Notes under the pieces: generated by a model
The model's input: the letters and a program-made list of their open reading frames with translations, nothing else
Database searches by the model: none
Told to the model about the DNA's origin: nothing
Part shown: piece after piece, positions 43,995-53,672 of the stretch
Position numbering within the stretch: the first letter of the stretch is position 1
Layout: each line of letters opens with the position of its first letter
DNA from: an uncultured Bacteroides sp.
GTDB taxonomy: Bacteria; Bacteroidota; Bacteroidia; Bacteroidales; Bacteroidaceae
Length of the DNA stretch: 64,000 bases
Direction of reading: 5' to 3'
NCBI RefSeq assembly: GCF_963676325.1
Contig: NZ_OY781099.1
Coordinates: forward strand, 186,001 to 250,000
Position numbers and translations under genes: made by a program

Positions 43995-45506
43995 TTAAAA
44001 GCCAAAGCTGTCAATCTTAACATCTTTATTCTTTTCTTCTTTAAAAGGTTTAGCCTTTAGCTGAATCACATTTCCTTCTACATTGATGGCTTTTGGTTCG
44101 GCCGGACATACATATTCACAACCTCCGCAGCCAACACAAATATCGGGATTTACGCTTGGTATAGTCAGTCCATCCTTATAAGGTACCATCATTACAGCTT
44201 GTGTAGGGCAATGTTCTGAACAAGCTCCACAATCAGTATTATCAGTATAAACAATGCAGTTCTTCATGGTATAGACCACACGCCCCATCTGAGTTACATG
44301 TTTCTCCTCTTTAGTCAGCGGTAGTATAGCTCCGTTAGGGCAGGTATTTGAACAGACTGTACAATCGAAGTTGCAGAATCCTTTTTCAAAACTCATCATC
44401 GGCTGCATTATTCCACTTAATCCGTATTCTGTGAAAGCAGGTTTCAGTATATGAGACGGGCAACGACTTACGCAAAGATGACAAGCCGTACAATGGTCTT
44501 GCAGGTGTTTGGCACTTATTGATCCCGGAGGAGAAAGCGGATTTTGTTTTTTATATGCTTTCTTGCTGTTCAATACATTCATTGTACTTTGTGCTTTGGC
44601 AATAGGCAGCGTTATTAATCCGGCTCCCGTTACAGCAAGGAATGCCCTGCGGCTATTATCAGGCTCACTTTCCTTTTTACTGGATGAGAATGTATATGTG
44701 TAGCTTAGTGCTTTCTTCTTGCAGACTGGTAGGCAGTTAAAACATGCCACACAACGGCTATAGTCAACCTCGTGATCTTTGCTGTTAATGCAAGAGGACT
44801 TGCACTTTGTGGCACAAGCTCCGCAGCTGTTGCATTTGCTCTCGTCGAACTTTATTTTGAATAATGAGAATTTGGAAATAAGGCCTAACAAACTTCCAAC
44901 CGGACAGATTGTATTACAATATAATCGTCCGTATTTGTATCCAAGAAATGAGACAATCAATAAACTAAGTGAAGCAACTACAAATGAGAATATGCTTCTG
45001 ATTGCTATTTCCATTACATACAGACTGTAATTGTTAAAGTGACCAAGAGCACCAGCCAGTAAGTTATTTCCATACATATAAGCCGGTCGGAATACATTGG
45101 AAGCAACGCGGCCAAAGATACTATAAGGCTCAAGTAAACTTAGCAATAACGTAAAACCAAAGAGAAATACGATTGTTACTATTCCAAGCAATCCATACCT
45201 GATAATGTTTTTAGCGGGCAGAAACTTATATTTCTTTCTTTTATTGAAGAGCTTTGCCACACGCTCAGTTACATCCTGCCAGATTCCCAGTGGGCAGATA
45301 ACAGAGCAGTATACACGTCCGAAAAGGAGTGTAAGAAGTAACAACACGACTAATACTCCTATATTTAAAGCAAGGAGAGCCGGTACAAATTGAATTGTTG
45401 TTAATAGTTTTATTTTGTGGGGCAGTAATCCGGCAAAGTCAACAAAATAGAAGGTGATAAGAAAGAGCATGATAAAAGCTGCCGAAATACGCGTAATTCG
45501 TAACAT
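43995..45506 (-). CDS. membrane polyferredoxin, NapH-like 4Fe-4S protein
   Basis: 503 residues. The first about 210 residues hold five or so membrane helices with CSVICPLG and CNTICPVG, the paired Cys-x3-Cys-Pro motifs of the NapH/CcoG/RdxA type. Several [4Fe-4S] motifs follow (CNSCGACATKC, CVACFNCLPVC, CTACHLCVSRC, CSEHC-type, CVGCGGCEYVC). Between them is a twin-arginine-like RRAFLAVTGAG segment, suggesting an internal export signal. It probably passes electrons across or along the membrane. It is the last gene of the operon and starts 4 bp after the DUF362 gene. Reaction unknown. Confidence 0.85.
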   Translation of the reverse strand: MLRITRISAAFIMLFLITFYFVDFAGLLPHKIKLLTTIQFVPALLALNIGVLVVLLLLTLLFGRVYCSVICPLGIWQDVTERVAKLFNKRKKYKFLPAKNIIRYGLLGIVTIVFLFGFTLLLSLLEPYSIFGRVASNVFRPAYMYGNNLLAGALGHFNNYSLYVMEIAIRSIFSFVVASLSLLIVSFLGYKYGRLYCNTICPVGSLLGLISKFSLFKIKFDESKCNSCGACATKCKSSCINSKDHEVDYSRCVACFNCLPVCKKKALSYTYTFSSSKKESEPDNSRRAFLAVTGAGLITLPIAKAQSTMNVLNSKKAYKKQNPLSPPGSISAKHLQDHCTACHLCVSRCPSHILKPAFTEYGLSGIMQPMMSFEKGFCNFDCTVCSNTCPNGAILPLTKEEKHVTQMGRVVYTMKNCIVYTDNTDCGACSEHCPTQAVMMVPYKDGLTIPSVNPDICVGCGGCEYVCPAEPKAINVEGNVIQLKAKPFKEEKNKDVKIDSFGF

Positions 45507-45510
45507 AAGT

Positions 45511-46449
45511 TTATAATTTAATTCGTTTAATATTCATTTTATCCAGGTTCATACTTCCTACTTTCAGGTTGGAAGCATTGACGATGTGTTCTACCTGTCC
45601 CAATGGCATGTTTGTAATCTGATTAAAGAATTTCACGGCTGCTGTATCAACTGCAACCATGTCTTGTGAAAGAAATAACCCTTTAGCCAGTACTACATCA
45701 GAAGTAGACCTGCCACGTGGACCATTGCTTTTCATTACCCGATAAGCATCTACCACGTTGAGAACAGGACGCTTGGGCAAAGTACATATATCTGCAATGC
45801 ATTGCTGAAGATCGTTTTCATGGAAAAAGCCTCTGTCCCATACAATTCCCATCATGTTCTTCATAGAGATAGTCATCTTTGCTCCGCCATGATTCTTCAG
45901 AACGGGAATATTGATCCATACATCGCAATCTAATATTGCCTGATGTACTTTGGCTGTTTTTAAGTTTTTAGCACGTGGAAGGGAGATTGCTCTGTAGTAT
46001 GATTCTTCGTGAGCCGGCATCACTTTTGCTCCGGCTTCTTTTGCTGCTTCCTCTATACCACTGTTCTTGTAACATTTACGCCAGTCGTCACAGGAGTGGT
46101 CAAATACTACAACCTCTTTGGCACCTGCAGCAAAACATTGCTTTACTACTTCGGCCACAAGCTTTGGATTTGTATTGCTGGCCAGTTCAGGAGCCTTATC
46201 CCACCCAATGTTTGGTTTAATAGCCACCTTTTGTCCTCTTTTTACAAATTTGCTCATTCCTCCCATCTCCTTAATTGCATGGCGGAACATAACTTCAGGT
46301 TCACCACCTATCACAGCTACCATATCATAAGCCTTTCTGGTTGCCGTACTTTCACTTGACTGCATCAGTAAATCATAAGCTTCACTGGGCTTTACTGTTG
46401 TTGCAAGGCCGGTTAAAGCCAGTGCACGTAAGAAATCTCGTCTATCCAT
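45511..46449 (-). CDS. DUF362-family protein with Tat signal
   Basis: 312 residues starting MDRRDFLRALALTGLA, a twin-arginine export signal. The DUF362 domain follows (VAIKPNIGWDKAPE near residue 78; INIPVLKNHGGAKMTISMKNMMG near residue 180). DUF362 proteins are often found with ferredoxins, as here, where a polyferredoxin gene follows 4 bp later. The pair suggests an anaerobic redox role. Function unproven. Confidence 0.85.
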   Translation of the reverse strand: MDRRDFLRALALTGLATTVKPSEAYDLLMQSSESTATRKAYDMVAVIGGEPEVMFRHAIKEMGGMSKFVKRGQKVAIKPNIGWDKAPELASNTNPKLVAEVVKQCFAAGAKEVVVFDHSCDDWRKCYKNSGIEEAAKEAGAKVMPAHEESYYRAISLPRAKNLKTAKVHQAILDCDVWINIPVLKNHGGAKMTISMKNMMGIVWDRGFFHENDLQQCIADICTLPKRPVLNVVDAYRVMKSNGPRGRSTSDVVLAKGLFLSQDMVAVDTAAVKFFNQITNMPLGQVEHIVNASNLKVGSMNLDKMNIKRIKL

Positions 46450-46458
46450 ATTATTTGC

Positions 46459-46857
46459 TTATATAATCCAGGGAAATTTAAAACAGCTCTCATTATAAAG
46501 ACAATAATCAGCATTGCCATTCACTGCAAAGGTTTTCACTACAGCAGCTTCTGACAGTAACTTTCGGGCATAATTAATAGTGGTACCAGTCTTGATACGG
46601 TCTTCAACCAACAATATCCTCTTGCCTTCAAAATCAAACTGAATTGGCTCAAGCAGTTGTGGTTGGTCAAACATCTGCTGCTGATATTTATCCCTTAAGC
46701 TCAGCTTGAGAAGATGTACTTCCAGATTCAGTTTCTGATTCAATAGTGCCGCAGGAATAATTCCACCATTGGCAATAGCTACAATCATATCAAATGGTTC
46801 CTCTATCTGAATCTGATGGATCTTTTCAATGACTTCCTCAAAACTCTTAGCACTCAT
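46459..46857 (-). CDS. phosphoribosyltransferase-family protein
   Basis: 132 residues, shorter than most members. The PRPP-binding loop is ILLVEDRIKTGTTIN at residues 81-95, with NGGIIPAALL near residue 30. Substrate base not known. It overlaps the end of the preceding ECF gene by 11 bp and is 9 bp from the DUF362 gene, so it belongs to the same operon. A nucleobase or xanthine-type substrate is a guess. Confidence 0.8.
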   Translation of the reverse strand: MSAKSFEEVIEKIHQIQIEEPFDMIVAIANGGIIPAALLNQKLNLEVHLLKLSLRDKYQQQMFDQPQLLEPIQFDFEGKRILLVEDRIKTGTTINYARKLLSEAAVVKTFAVNGNADYCLYNESCFKFPWII

Positions 46858-47365
46858 AATTCGCCAATGTTTTTAGAACAAACCATCCACCTAGAATCTG
46901 GATAATCATTCCCGGGAAGCCAAGAGTGAAATCCTGCATTGCCGATGGAACACTGCTGGTCATGAAATATTCAGCAATTCCCCCAATCAGTTGGTAAGCA
47001 ACGACTGTAATTGCCAGGTGAATCAAAGAAACTTTCTTGCTGTACTGAGCAATATAGGCGGCAATGATGGCTAATAAGGAAGATTTGACTAATAATATTG
47101 GTAACACATTAATAGGAGGCATTCCAAAAAGGAGGTGATTGCATAAAGGAGACAGTAATGCAGTTAATAATCCTATACGAATCCCAAATTTATAAGATGC
47201 AATCAACGTAAAGAAATAAATTGGGAGCAGCATTTTTCCACCATCAGGAACTAAGTGACATATTTGTGGCAGAACTAAATTACCAACAATAAACACGAGA
47301 CTAAATAAATATGTGCGATAATTAGATAAGCTCAGACTTACCGGTTGAAACGTAGTACTTCTCAT
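46847..47365 (-). CDS. ECF transporter S-component-like membrane protein
   Basis: 172 residues with five to six membrane helices. The pattern (LPQICHLVPDGGKMLLPIYFFTLIA, LTALLSPLCNHLLFG) fits the substrate-binding S component of energy-coupling-factor transporters. No ATPase or T component is nearby, so it would share a common module. Substrate unknown; a link to the phosphoribosyltransferase suggests a nucleobase or vitamin. First gene of the four-gene operon. Confidence 0.75.
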   Translation of the reverse strand: MRSTTFQPVSLSLSNYRTYLFSLVFIVGNLVLPQICHLVPDGGKMLLPIYFFTLIASYKFGIRIGLLTALLSPLCNHLLFGMPPINVLPILLVKSSLLAIIAAYIAQYSKKVSLIHLAITVVAYQLIGGIAEYFMTSSVPSAMQDFTLGFPGMIIQILGGWFVLKTLANYEC

Positions 47366-47783
47366 AATCAGATATTTATATATAATTTCTTAATAGAATT
47401 AATTCTGCATTAGGAAACATAGTCAACAGATAATTACTGTCAGAAATTAGCTGTTAACCGGAGGATATAGTTATGAACAATCCACAAATATAGAATAAAG
47501 AAAGATTTTTTCCAAGCAATTACTTTGATTTGTTTACCTATATTTATCAGTTAATCAGGGTTGCAACGGTTATTTGATAAATGGGATGAATTGATTTGGG
47601 AACTGTAATTAAAAGAACTGTCATTCCTTAAAATATATAAATAAGCGTGGCTGATAAAAATAGATATTCTTATTGAATTGCCGAATTAGCAAAGAGGGGT
47701 TTAGTTAGAATAATCAAGTTATATATTGTGATCGATAGATACTACTATAATGCCTTGATTTATAGTCTTGTAACTCCATTTTG
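47366..47783. other. intergenic stretch, nothing recognised
   Basis: A 418-bp AT-rich gap between the ECF operon and tRNA-Arg. I see no open frame, repeat or known riboswitch fold. Confidence 0.5.
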
Positions 47784-47855
47784 TAGCCCCGCCGAGAATC
47801 GAACTCGGATCTAAAGTTTAGGAAACTTTTATTCTATCCATTGAACTACAAGGCC
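47784..47855 (-). tRNA. tRNA-Arg(CCT)
   Basis: A 72-nt cloverleaf on the minus strand: acceptor GGCCTTG with CGGGGCT (G-T pairs), anticodon loop TTCCTAA (CCT) and T-loop GAGTTCGATTCTC. The 3' CCA is not encoded. Confidence 0.93.
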
Positions 47856-47997
47856 AAAATGCAGTGGCAAAGGTAATCTATTTTGTTGATATGTACAAAG
47901 ATTTTCTTTGTTAAAGAACCTCAATGAATTAAACCATTGCATTATAAATGGATCCAACTTCCATGATTTATAAAAGTGTATTTATAAAAACCAGATA

Positions 47998-50460
47998 ATG
48001 AAAAGATTGTTGTTGGGCACATTGTTGCTTGTTATTAGTATTTGTAGTTATGCGGCTTCCATTGAGTTGGGAGGTATTAAAGGTACGGTAATTGATTCAA
48101 AAACAAAGGAGGCTTTGCAGTTCGTTAGTGTTAGCATTAAAACGAAAACTCATACTTCTTTGGTAAAAGGAGTTGTTACAGACCAGAGTGGGTCATTCGC
48201 TTTAGGAGGGTTAAAAGATGGCACATATATTGTAAGTGTCTCGTACATTGGATATAAAGCATATGAAAAGGAGTTTACGATAAACTCTTCAAAGAAGAGT
48301 GTAAATATGAGTATGATTTCTCTGGCCGAAGATAGTCATGAGCTAAAGGGAGTGGAAGTAACAGGCCAAAAGTCTCAGATGAAATTTGAAATAGACAAAA
48401 AAGTCTTTAATGTAGATCAGAATATTGCTTCTGCCGGTGGATCGGCAAGTGATGTTTTAACCAATATTCCTTCTGTCGAAGTGAGCAATGAAGGGGAAGT
48501 TTCTCTTCGTGGTAATTCAAATGTTACAGTCTGGATTAACGGAAAAGCATCCGGCTTGTCTGCTGATAACAGAGCTCAGGTTCTGGAACAGATGCCTGCA
48601 GAAAGTATTGAGAAAATAGAGGTGATAACTAATCCTTCAGCAAAATACAGTCCCGACGGTACGGCTGGTATCATCAATATTGTATTGAAACAAGATCGTA
48701 AAGCCGGTTATTTTGGTAGTGCACAGGGTGGAGCAGATACGAGAGGTGGATACAATGGAAGTTTCAATATCAATTACAGCAGCAGTAAGTTTGATATTTA
48801 TGGGAATGCAGGTTATCGTCACCATGAAAGAACCGGAGGTGGTTTTACCAATAGAACAAATACTCAGAGTACCGAAAGTACAAGTGATGACACTTACTTA
48901 AATCAGACATCTGATCAGGATGGAAGCCGTTCTGGATTATTCCTAAGAGGAGGCGTTACTTATCATTATACCCCCAAAGATCACTTTACTGTTGGCGGAT
49001 TTGGTATGTTTGGTAAAATGAAAAGCAATAACTCTATCAACTATTTAAGTAATGTTCCTGGCTCTTTTAATAAAAGTAATCGTTTGTCGGACTCCGATAA
49101 TTCCATGAATGGTGGAAATGTGGAACTTGGATATAAGCATGATTTTACAAAAGACAGCTATCTGGATTTTACTGCATCCTATAATAACTGGGGGATGGAC
49201 AATACCAGTATTTTCAATCAGAACTCTTTCTATACAGATAAAACAACATCGTCATATCAACGTCAGCTAAATAATATAAATAATAATAACTGGGAATTCC
49301 AGTTGGATTATCAGAATAAAATAAATGATAATACAAAGCTGGAAGCGGGTTATAAAGGAACACTTGGAAGAGAAAATAGTCCTGTTCAGACTTATTCTGG
49401 CACCACCGAAGGTTCTGCATTATTTGATAATAACTTGTATAACCGGTTTATTTATAATCAGGATGTTCATGCGTTGTATGCCACTTATTCTGGTCGTGTT
49501 AGTAAGTTTGGTTATCAGTTGGGTATGCGTGGCGAATATTCAAAGATAGATACCAGATCAGAAGATTATGCAAAAAATAGTATTCCATTTTCAAAGGATT
49601 ACTTTAGTTTGTTCCCAAGTGCATTTGTTTCCTATGCATTGCCGAACAATAATGAAATACAGTTGAATTACACCCGACGTATTTCACGACCATGGGGACC
49701 TCAGTTAAATTCTTTTATGAATATTACTGACTCAACAAACATCTCTTTTGGTAACCCGGAATTGAATCCCGAATATTCTAATGCATTTGAATTAAATTAC
49801 ATTAAGAACTGGGAAGATCAGATGCTTTCTTTGTCTGGCTATTACCGTACAACGGATGATGTAATTCAGAGTATTAGATATCTGGATGGAAATGTAATGA
49901 AGAGCACATATGACAATGTGGCTAAGTCTCAGTCGGCCGGTGTTGAGTTGGTAGGTAAAAACAAGCTGCTTAAAATACTTGATCTTACTACAACAGTAAA
50001 TCTGTTCTATTATAAACTTGATGGATTTAGCTATTTACCAAAAGGAGCTGTGATTCCGGTGATTGGTAAAGGCAATGAGGATTTCTCATGGAATGCCCGA
50101 ATGATTGCCAATGTTATCCTTCCAAAAGCAATTTCTCTGCAGTTAACAGGAAGCTATAATGCTAAGCAGGTTGTGGCTCAGGGTACACAAAAAGCAAATT
50201 ATTCATTTGATGCCGGTTTACGAAAGTCGTTTATGAATAAGAAATTTAGTCTGAGCATCAATGCCCGCGATATTCTTAATTCCCGCAGTCAGCAAACACT
50301 TACCTATGGTTCCGGATTTATACAGGATTCAAAAAACTGGAGAAGTGGAAGACAGGTTGGCTTTGTATTCACATATAATTTCGGAAATATGCGAGCAAAA
50401 AGTAATAAGACAAATAAGCCAAGCGATGAAAATATGTCGATGCCTATGAATGAAGAATAA
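47998..50460 (+). CDS. TonB-dependent outer-membrane receptor-like protein
   Basis: 820 residues with a signal peptide (about 1-20). A carboxypeptidase-regulatory-like domain (residues 24-108: GGIKGTVIDSKTKEALQFVSV) precedes a plug-like region (FNVDQNIASAGGSASDVLTNIPSVEV, GNSNVTVWINGKASGL, IEKIEVITNPSAKYSPDGTAGIINI) and a large beta-barrel. The plug and barrel layout is that of the outer membrane beta-barrel family (OMP_b-brl_3) rather than SusC. The ligand is not known. It stands alone, with no SusD partner. Confidence 0.88.
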   Translation: MKRLLLGTLLLVISICSYAASIELGGIKGTVIDSKTKEALQFVSVSIKTKTHTSLVKGVVTDQSGSFALGGLKDGTYIVSVSYIGYKAYEKEFTINSSKKSVNMSMISLAEDSHELKGVEVTGQKSQMKFEIDKKVFNVDQNIASAGGSASDVLTNIPSVEVSNEGEVSLRGNSNVTVWINGKASGLSADNRAQVLEQMPAESIEKIEVITNPSAKYSPDGTAGIINIVLKQDRKAGYFGSAQGGADTRGGYNGSFNINYSSSKFDIYGNAGYRHHERTGGGFTNRTNTQSTESTSDDTYLNQTSDQDGSRSGLFLRGGVTYHYTPKDHFTVGGFGMFGKMKSNNSINYLSNVPGSFNKSNRLSDSDNSMNGGNVELGYKHDFTKDSYLDFTASYNNWGMDNTSIFNQNSFYTDKTTSSYQRQLNNINNNNWEFQLDYQNKINDNTKLEAGYKGTLGRENSPVQTYSGTTEGSALFDNNLYNRFIYNQDVHALYATYSGRVSKFGYQLGMRGEYSKIDTRSEDYAKNSIPFSKDYFSLFPSAFVSYALPNNNEIQLNYTRRISRPWGPQLNSFMNITDSTNISFGNPELNPEYSNAFELNYIKNWEDQMLSLSGYYRTTDDVIQSIRYLDGNVMKSTYDNVAKSQSAGVELVGKNKLLKILDLTTTVNLFYYKLDGFSYLPKGAVIPVIGKGNEDFSWNARMIANVILPKAISLQLTGSYNAKQVVAQGTQKANYSFDAGLRKSFMNKKFSLSINARDILNSRSQQTLTYGSGFIQDSKNWRSGRQVGFVFTYNFGNMRAKSNKTNKPSDENMSMPMNEE

Positions 50461-50548
50461 TTCTCTTACTTTGCCTCAAAAAGTAATAAAATAGGCACTA
50501 TGGAAGGATAAATAGTTGTTGCTGCTACTTAGATAATTTCAAAAAGAT

Positions 50549-50579
50549 TTTGCCAAGTCGCATAACTTTCCGACCTTTG
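50549..50579 (+). promoter_or_regulatory. promoter of korAB
   Basis: TTTG (50549-50552), 19 nt, GACCTTTG (50572-50579), one base off the TAnnTTTG consensus. Transcription would start just at the stem-loop that follows. Confidence 0.6.
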
Positions 50580-50580
50580 T

Positions 50581-50644
50581 AAACGCATAAACAGAAGTCA
50601 ATCAACGTAAGTTGGTATAAATAAGAACTTCTGTTTATGCGTTT
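50581..50644 (+). promoter_or_regulatory. 18-bp stem-loop in the korAB leader
   Basis: Bases 50581-50598 and 50627-50644 are perfect complements with a 28-nt loop. It would sit at the very 5' end of the korAB mRNA, 33 bp before the ATG. It lacks a T-run and so is more likely an mRNA-stabilising or regulatory hairpin than a terminator. Confidence 0.65.
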
Positions 50645-50677
50645 TGTGCGACATTAAATCTTTTTAGTATATAAGTT

Positions 50678-52531
50678 ATGGCAGACGAAATGGTAGTTAA
50701 AGAATTAGAGAGAGTGGTAGTTCGCTTCTCTGGTGATTCCGGTGATGGTATGCAGTTGGCCGGAAACATTTTCTCTAATTTATCAGCTGTATTAGGAAAT
50801 GATATTTCTACATTTCCCGATTATCCGGCTGAAATCCGTGCCCCGCAGGGAACAATTAGTGGAGTTTCCGGTTTCCAGGTACATATTGGTGCAAAGAAAG
50901 TTTTTACTTCGGGTGATAAATGCGATGTTCTTGTTGCAATGAACCCCGCAGCATTAAAAACCAATGTGAAATTCATTACTCCACAATCCATTATTATTAT
51001 CGATACAGACTCTTTTACCAAGAAGGATCTGGAGAAAGCGCTTTATGTAACTGATGATCCTTTTACAGAACTGGGTATTCTGAACCAGGTTCTTGATGCG
51101 CCTATCTCTTCTATGTGTAAAGAGAGTCTGAAGGATAGCGGGCTGGATAATAAAGCTGCCGTTCGTTGCAAAAATATGTTTGCTTTAGGACTGGTTTGCT
51201 GGTTATTCAATCGTCCTTTGGATCATGCTATGCACATGCTTAACGATAAGTTTGCAAAGAAACCTACTATTGCCGAAGCAAATATCAAGGTGTTGACGGA
51301 TGGATACAATTATGGTCATAATATCCATGCTTCAGTATCTACTTATATCGTTGAATCTAAGGGTGAGAAAGAAAAAGGCTTTTATACTGATGTGAATGGT
51401 AACCTTGCCACTTCTTACGGACTTGTTGCTGCTGCTGAAAAAGCTGGCTTACAGTTGTTCTTAGGTTCATATCCTATTACTCCGGCTACTGATATTCTTC
51501 ATAATCTTGCTAAATGGAAAGAGCTGGGGGTAGTTACTGTGCAGTGTGAAGATGAAATTTCTGGTGCATGTAGTGCTATCGGAGCCTCTTTTGCAGGTAA
51601 TCTGGCGGTAACAACTACATCGGGTCCGGGTATTTGTCTTAAAAGTGAAGCTATTAATCTGGCTGTTATTGCTGAGCTACCATTAGTGATTGTGAATGTT
51701 CAGCGTGGTGGTCCTTCAACAGGTTTGCCAACCAAGAGCGAACAGACCGACTTATTGCAGGCTGTTTATGGCCGTAACGGTGAAAGTCCGCTGGTTGTAA
51801 TAGCTGCAACTTCTCCTACAAATTGTTTTGATTCTGCTTATATGGCAGCTAAAATAGCATTGGAGCATATGACTCCGGTCATTCTTCTTACAGATGCATA
51901 TATTGCCAACGGGTCTGCAGCGTGGAAGATTCCTTCACTGAAAGATTATCCTGAAATTAAACCTAACTATGTAACCAAAGAGATGCAGGAAGTATGGAAG
52001 CCATACATGCGCAATATGGAATCTCAGGTTCGTTACTGGGCTGTTCCTGGTATGGAAGGCTTTATGCATAGAGTAGGTGGACTGGAAAAAGATTTTGCTA
52101 CAAGTGCAATTTCTACTGATCCGGACAATCACCAGAAAATGACATTGACCCGTCAGGAAAAAATTGATTATATTGCTAATTGCATTCCGGAGCTGGAAGT
52201 TCAGGGCGACAAAGATGCCGACCTGCTTGTTGTAGGATGGGGAGGTACTTACGGTCACCTTTATTCTGCTGTTGAAAAATGTCAGCAAGAGGGTAAAAAG
52301 GTAGCTTTGGCTCATTTCCAATACATCAATCCAATGCCTAAGAACACTGAAGAGGTGCTGAGAGCATTCAAAAAGATTGTTGTGGTTGAACAGAACCTGG
52401 GACAGTTTGCCGGACTTCTTCGTATGAAGATTCCAGGATTGGATATCTGTCAGTTCAATAGAGTGAAAGGACAGCCTTTCAATGTGAATAGACTTGCGGA
52501 AGAATTTACTAAATTGATGGAGGAAAAGTAA
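50678..52531 (+). CDS. korA: 2-oxoacid:ferredoxin oxidoreductase, alpha subunit
   Basis: 617 residues. The N terminus is the gamma-type domain (VVRFSGDSGDGMQLAGN; FPDYPAEIRAPQGT) fused to the alpha pyrimidine-binding domain (LFLGSYPITPATDILH; TTTSGPGICLKSEAINLA; VNVQRGGPSTGLPTKSEQTD). This is the two-subunit KorA form. With KorB it oxidises 2-oxoglutarate (or another 2-oxoacid) to the acyl-CoA using ferredoxin. The exact 2-oxoacid is inferred from family. The korB gene starts 1 bp after the stop. Confidence 0.93.
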   Translation: MADEMVVKELERVVVRFSGDSGDGMQLAGNIFSNLSAVLGNDISTFPDYPAEIRAPQGTISGVSGFQVHIGAKKVFTSGDKCDVLVAMNPAALKTNVKFITPQSIIIIDTDSFTKKDLEKALYVTDDPFTELGILNQVLDAPISSMCKESLKDSGLDNKAAVRCKNMFALGLVCWLFNRPLDHAMHMLNDKFAKKPTIAEANIKVLTDGYNYGHNIHASVSTYIVESKGEKEKGFYTDVNGNLATSYGLVAAAEKAGLQLFLGSYPITPATDILHNLAKWKELGVVTVQCEDEISGACSAIGASFAGNLAVTTTSGPGICLKSEAINLAVIAELPLVIVNVQRGGPSTGLPTKSEQTDLLQAVYGRNGESPLVVIAATSPTNCFDSAYMAAKIALEHMTPVILLTDAYIANGSAAWKIPSLKDYPEIKPNYVTKEMQEVWKPYMRNMESQVRYWAVPGMEGFMHRVGGLEKDFATSAISTDPDNHQKMTLTRQEKIDYIANCIPELEVQGDKDADLLVVGWGGTYGHLYSAVEKCQQEGKKVALAHFQYINPMPKNTEEVLRAFKKIVVVEQNLGQFAGLLRMKIPGLDICQFNRVKGQPFNVNRLAEEFTKLMEEK

Positions 52532-52532
52532 G

Positions 52533-53546
52533 ATGAGCGAACAATTATATACAGCAAAAGATTTTAAGAGTGATCAGTATGTTCGTTGGTGCCCGGGTTG
52601 TGGTGACCATGCGTTGCTTAATTCTTTGCACAAAACAATGGCGGAACTGGGCATTGCTCCGAACATGACAGCTGTGATTTCGGGTATTGGATGTTCATCC
52701 CGCCTACCTTACTATATGAATACTTACGGCTTTCATACCATTCATGGACGTGCAGCAGCCATTGCTACCGGAGTGAAGGTTGCTAATCCTGATTTAACCG
52801 TTTGGCAGATATCTGGTGACGGTGACGGACTGGCTATTGGTGGAAATCACTTTATTCATGCTCTTCGTAGAAATATAAATATCAATATTGTTCTTCTGAA
52901 TAACCGTATTTACGGATTAACGAAAGGACAATATTCACCAACTTCTCCTCGTGGATTTGTATCTAAATCATCTCCTTACGGTACAGTAGAAGATCCTTTC
53001 CGCCCGGCAGAACTAGCTTTTGGTGCAAGAGGAAGATTCTTTGGAAGATGTGTGGATGTAGATTCTCCGGGTTCAGTTGAAGTGTTGAAAGCTTCAGCTT
53101 GCCATAAAGGAGCTTCTGTGGTTGAGGTATTGCAGAATTGTGTGATCTTTAATGATGGATGTTACAGTGCGGTTGCTACAAAAGAGGGACGTGCAAAGAA
53201 TGCAATTTACCTGAAACAGGGAAAGCCAATGTTGTTTGGAGAAAACAATGACAAGGGTCTTATGCAACAAGGTTTTGGCTTGAAAGTGGTAACTTTGGGT
53301 GAGAATGGCGTAACTGAAAAAGATATTCTGGTGCACGATGCTCATTGTGAAGACAATACACTTCACATGAAACTAGCGTTGATGGAAGGTCCTGATTTTC
53401 CTGTTGCCTTAGGTGTTATCCGTGATGTACAGGCTCCAAGTTATGAGGAGTGTTTATATGCTCAAATCAAAGAGGTTCAGGCAAAGAAGCCAGCTCGTAA
53501 ACTTGAAGATTTCTTGCTTAGTGGTGAAACTTGGGAAATTAAGTAA
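52533..53546 (+). CDS. korB: 2-oxoacid:ferredoxin oxidoreductase, beta subunit
   Basis: 337 residues. TPP and cluster motifs: WCPGCGDHALL near residue 19 (two cluster cysteines), GIGCSSRLPYY near residue 53 and GDGDGLAIGGNHFIHA (Mg/TPP) near residue 93, followed by NIVLLNN. It forms the catalytic half of the KorAB enzyme. ATG 52533 follows the korA stop by one base. A strong terminator follows. Confidence 0.94.
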   Translation: MSEQLYTAKDFKSDQYVRWCPGCGDHALLNSLHKTMAELGIAPNMTAVISGIGCSSRLPYYMNTYGFHTIHGRAAAIATGVKVANPDLTVWQISGDGDGLAIGGNHFIHALRRNININIVLLNNRIYGLTKGQYSPTSPRGFVSKSSPYGTVEDPFRPAELAFGARGRFFGRCVDVDSPGSVEVLKASACHKGASVVEVLQNCVIFNDGCYSAVATKEGRAKNAIYLKQGKPMLFGENNDKGLMQQGFGLKVVTLGENGVTEKDILVHDAHCEDNTLHMKLALMEGPDFPVALGVIRDVQAPSYEECLYAQIKEVQAKKPARKLEDFLLSGETWEIK

Positions 53547-53564
53547 TTTCCTAGATATAATATA

Positions 53565-53620
53565 GATAAAAAGAATGCAGGCTTAAAGGAATTACCTTTT
53601 AAGCCTGCATTCTTTTTATC
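53565..53620. terminator. bidirectional terminator between korB and upp
   Basis: A stem of more than 20 bp (53565-53588 with 53597-53620) with a short loop, A-rich on one side and T-rich on the other. It would end korAB and the converging upp transcript. Confidence 0.85.
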
Positions 53621-53672
53621 TGAAAAGTAATATACTGTCTAGTTGAGTAGCTTGTAAAAACAGCTATTATCC

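Noticed and set aside
47366..47783. Possible riboswitch before the ECF operon
   Set aside because: ECF transporter genes often have one, but no known riboswitch core could be recognised in the sequence.
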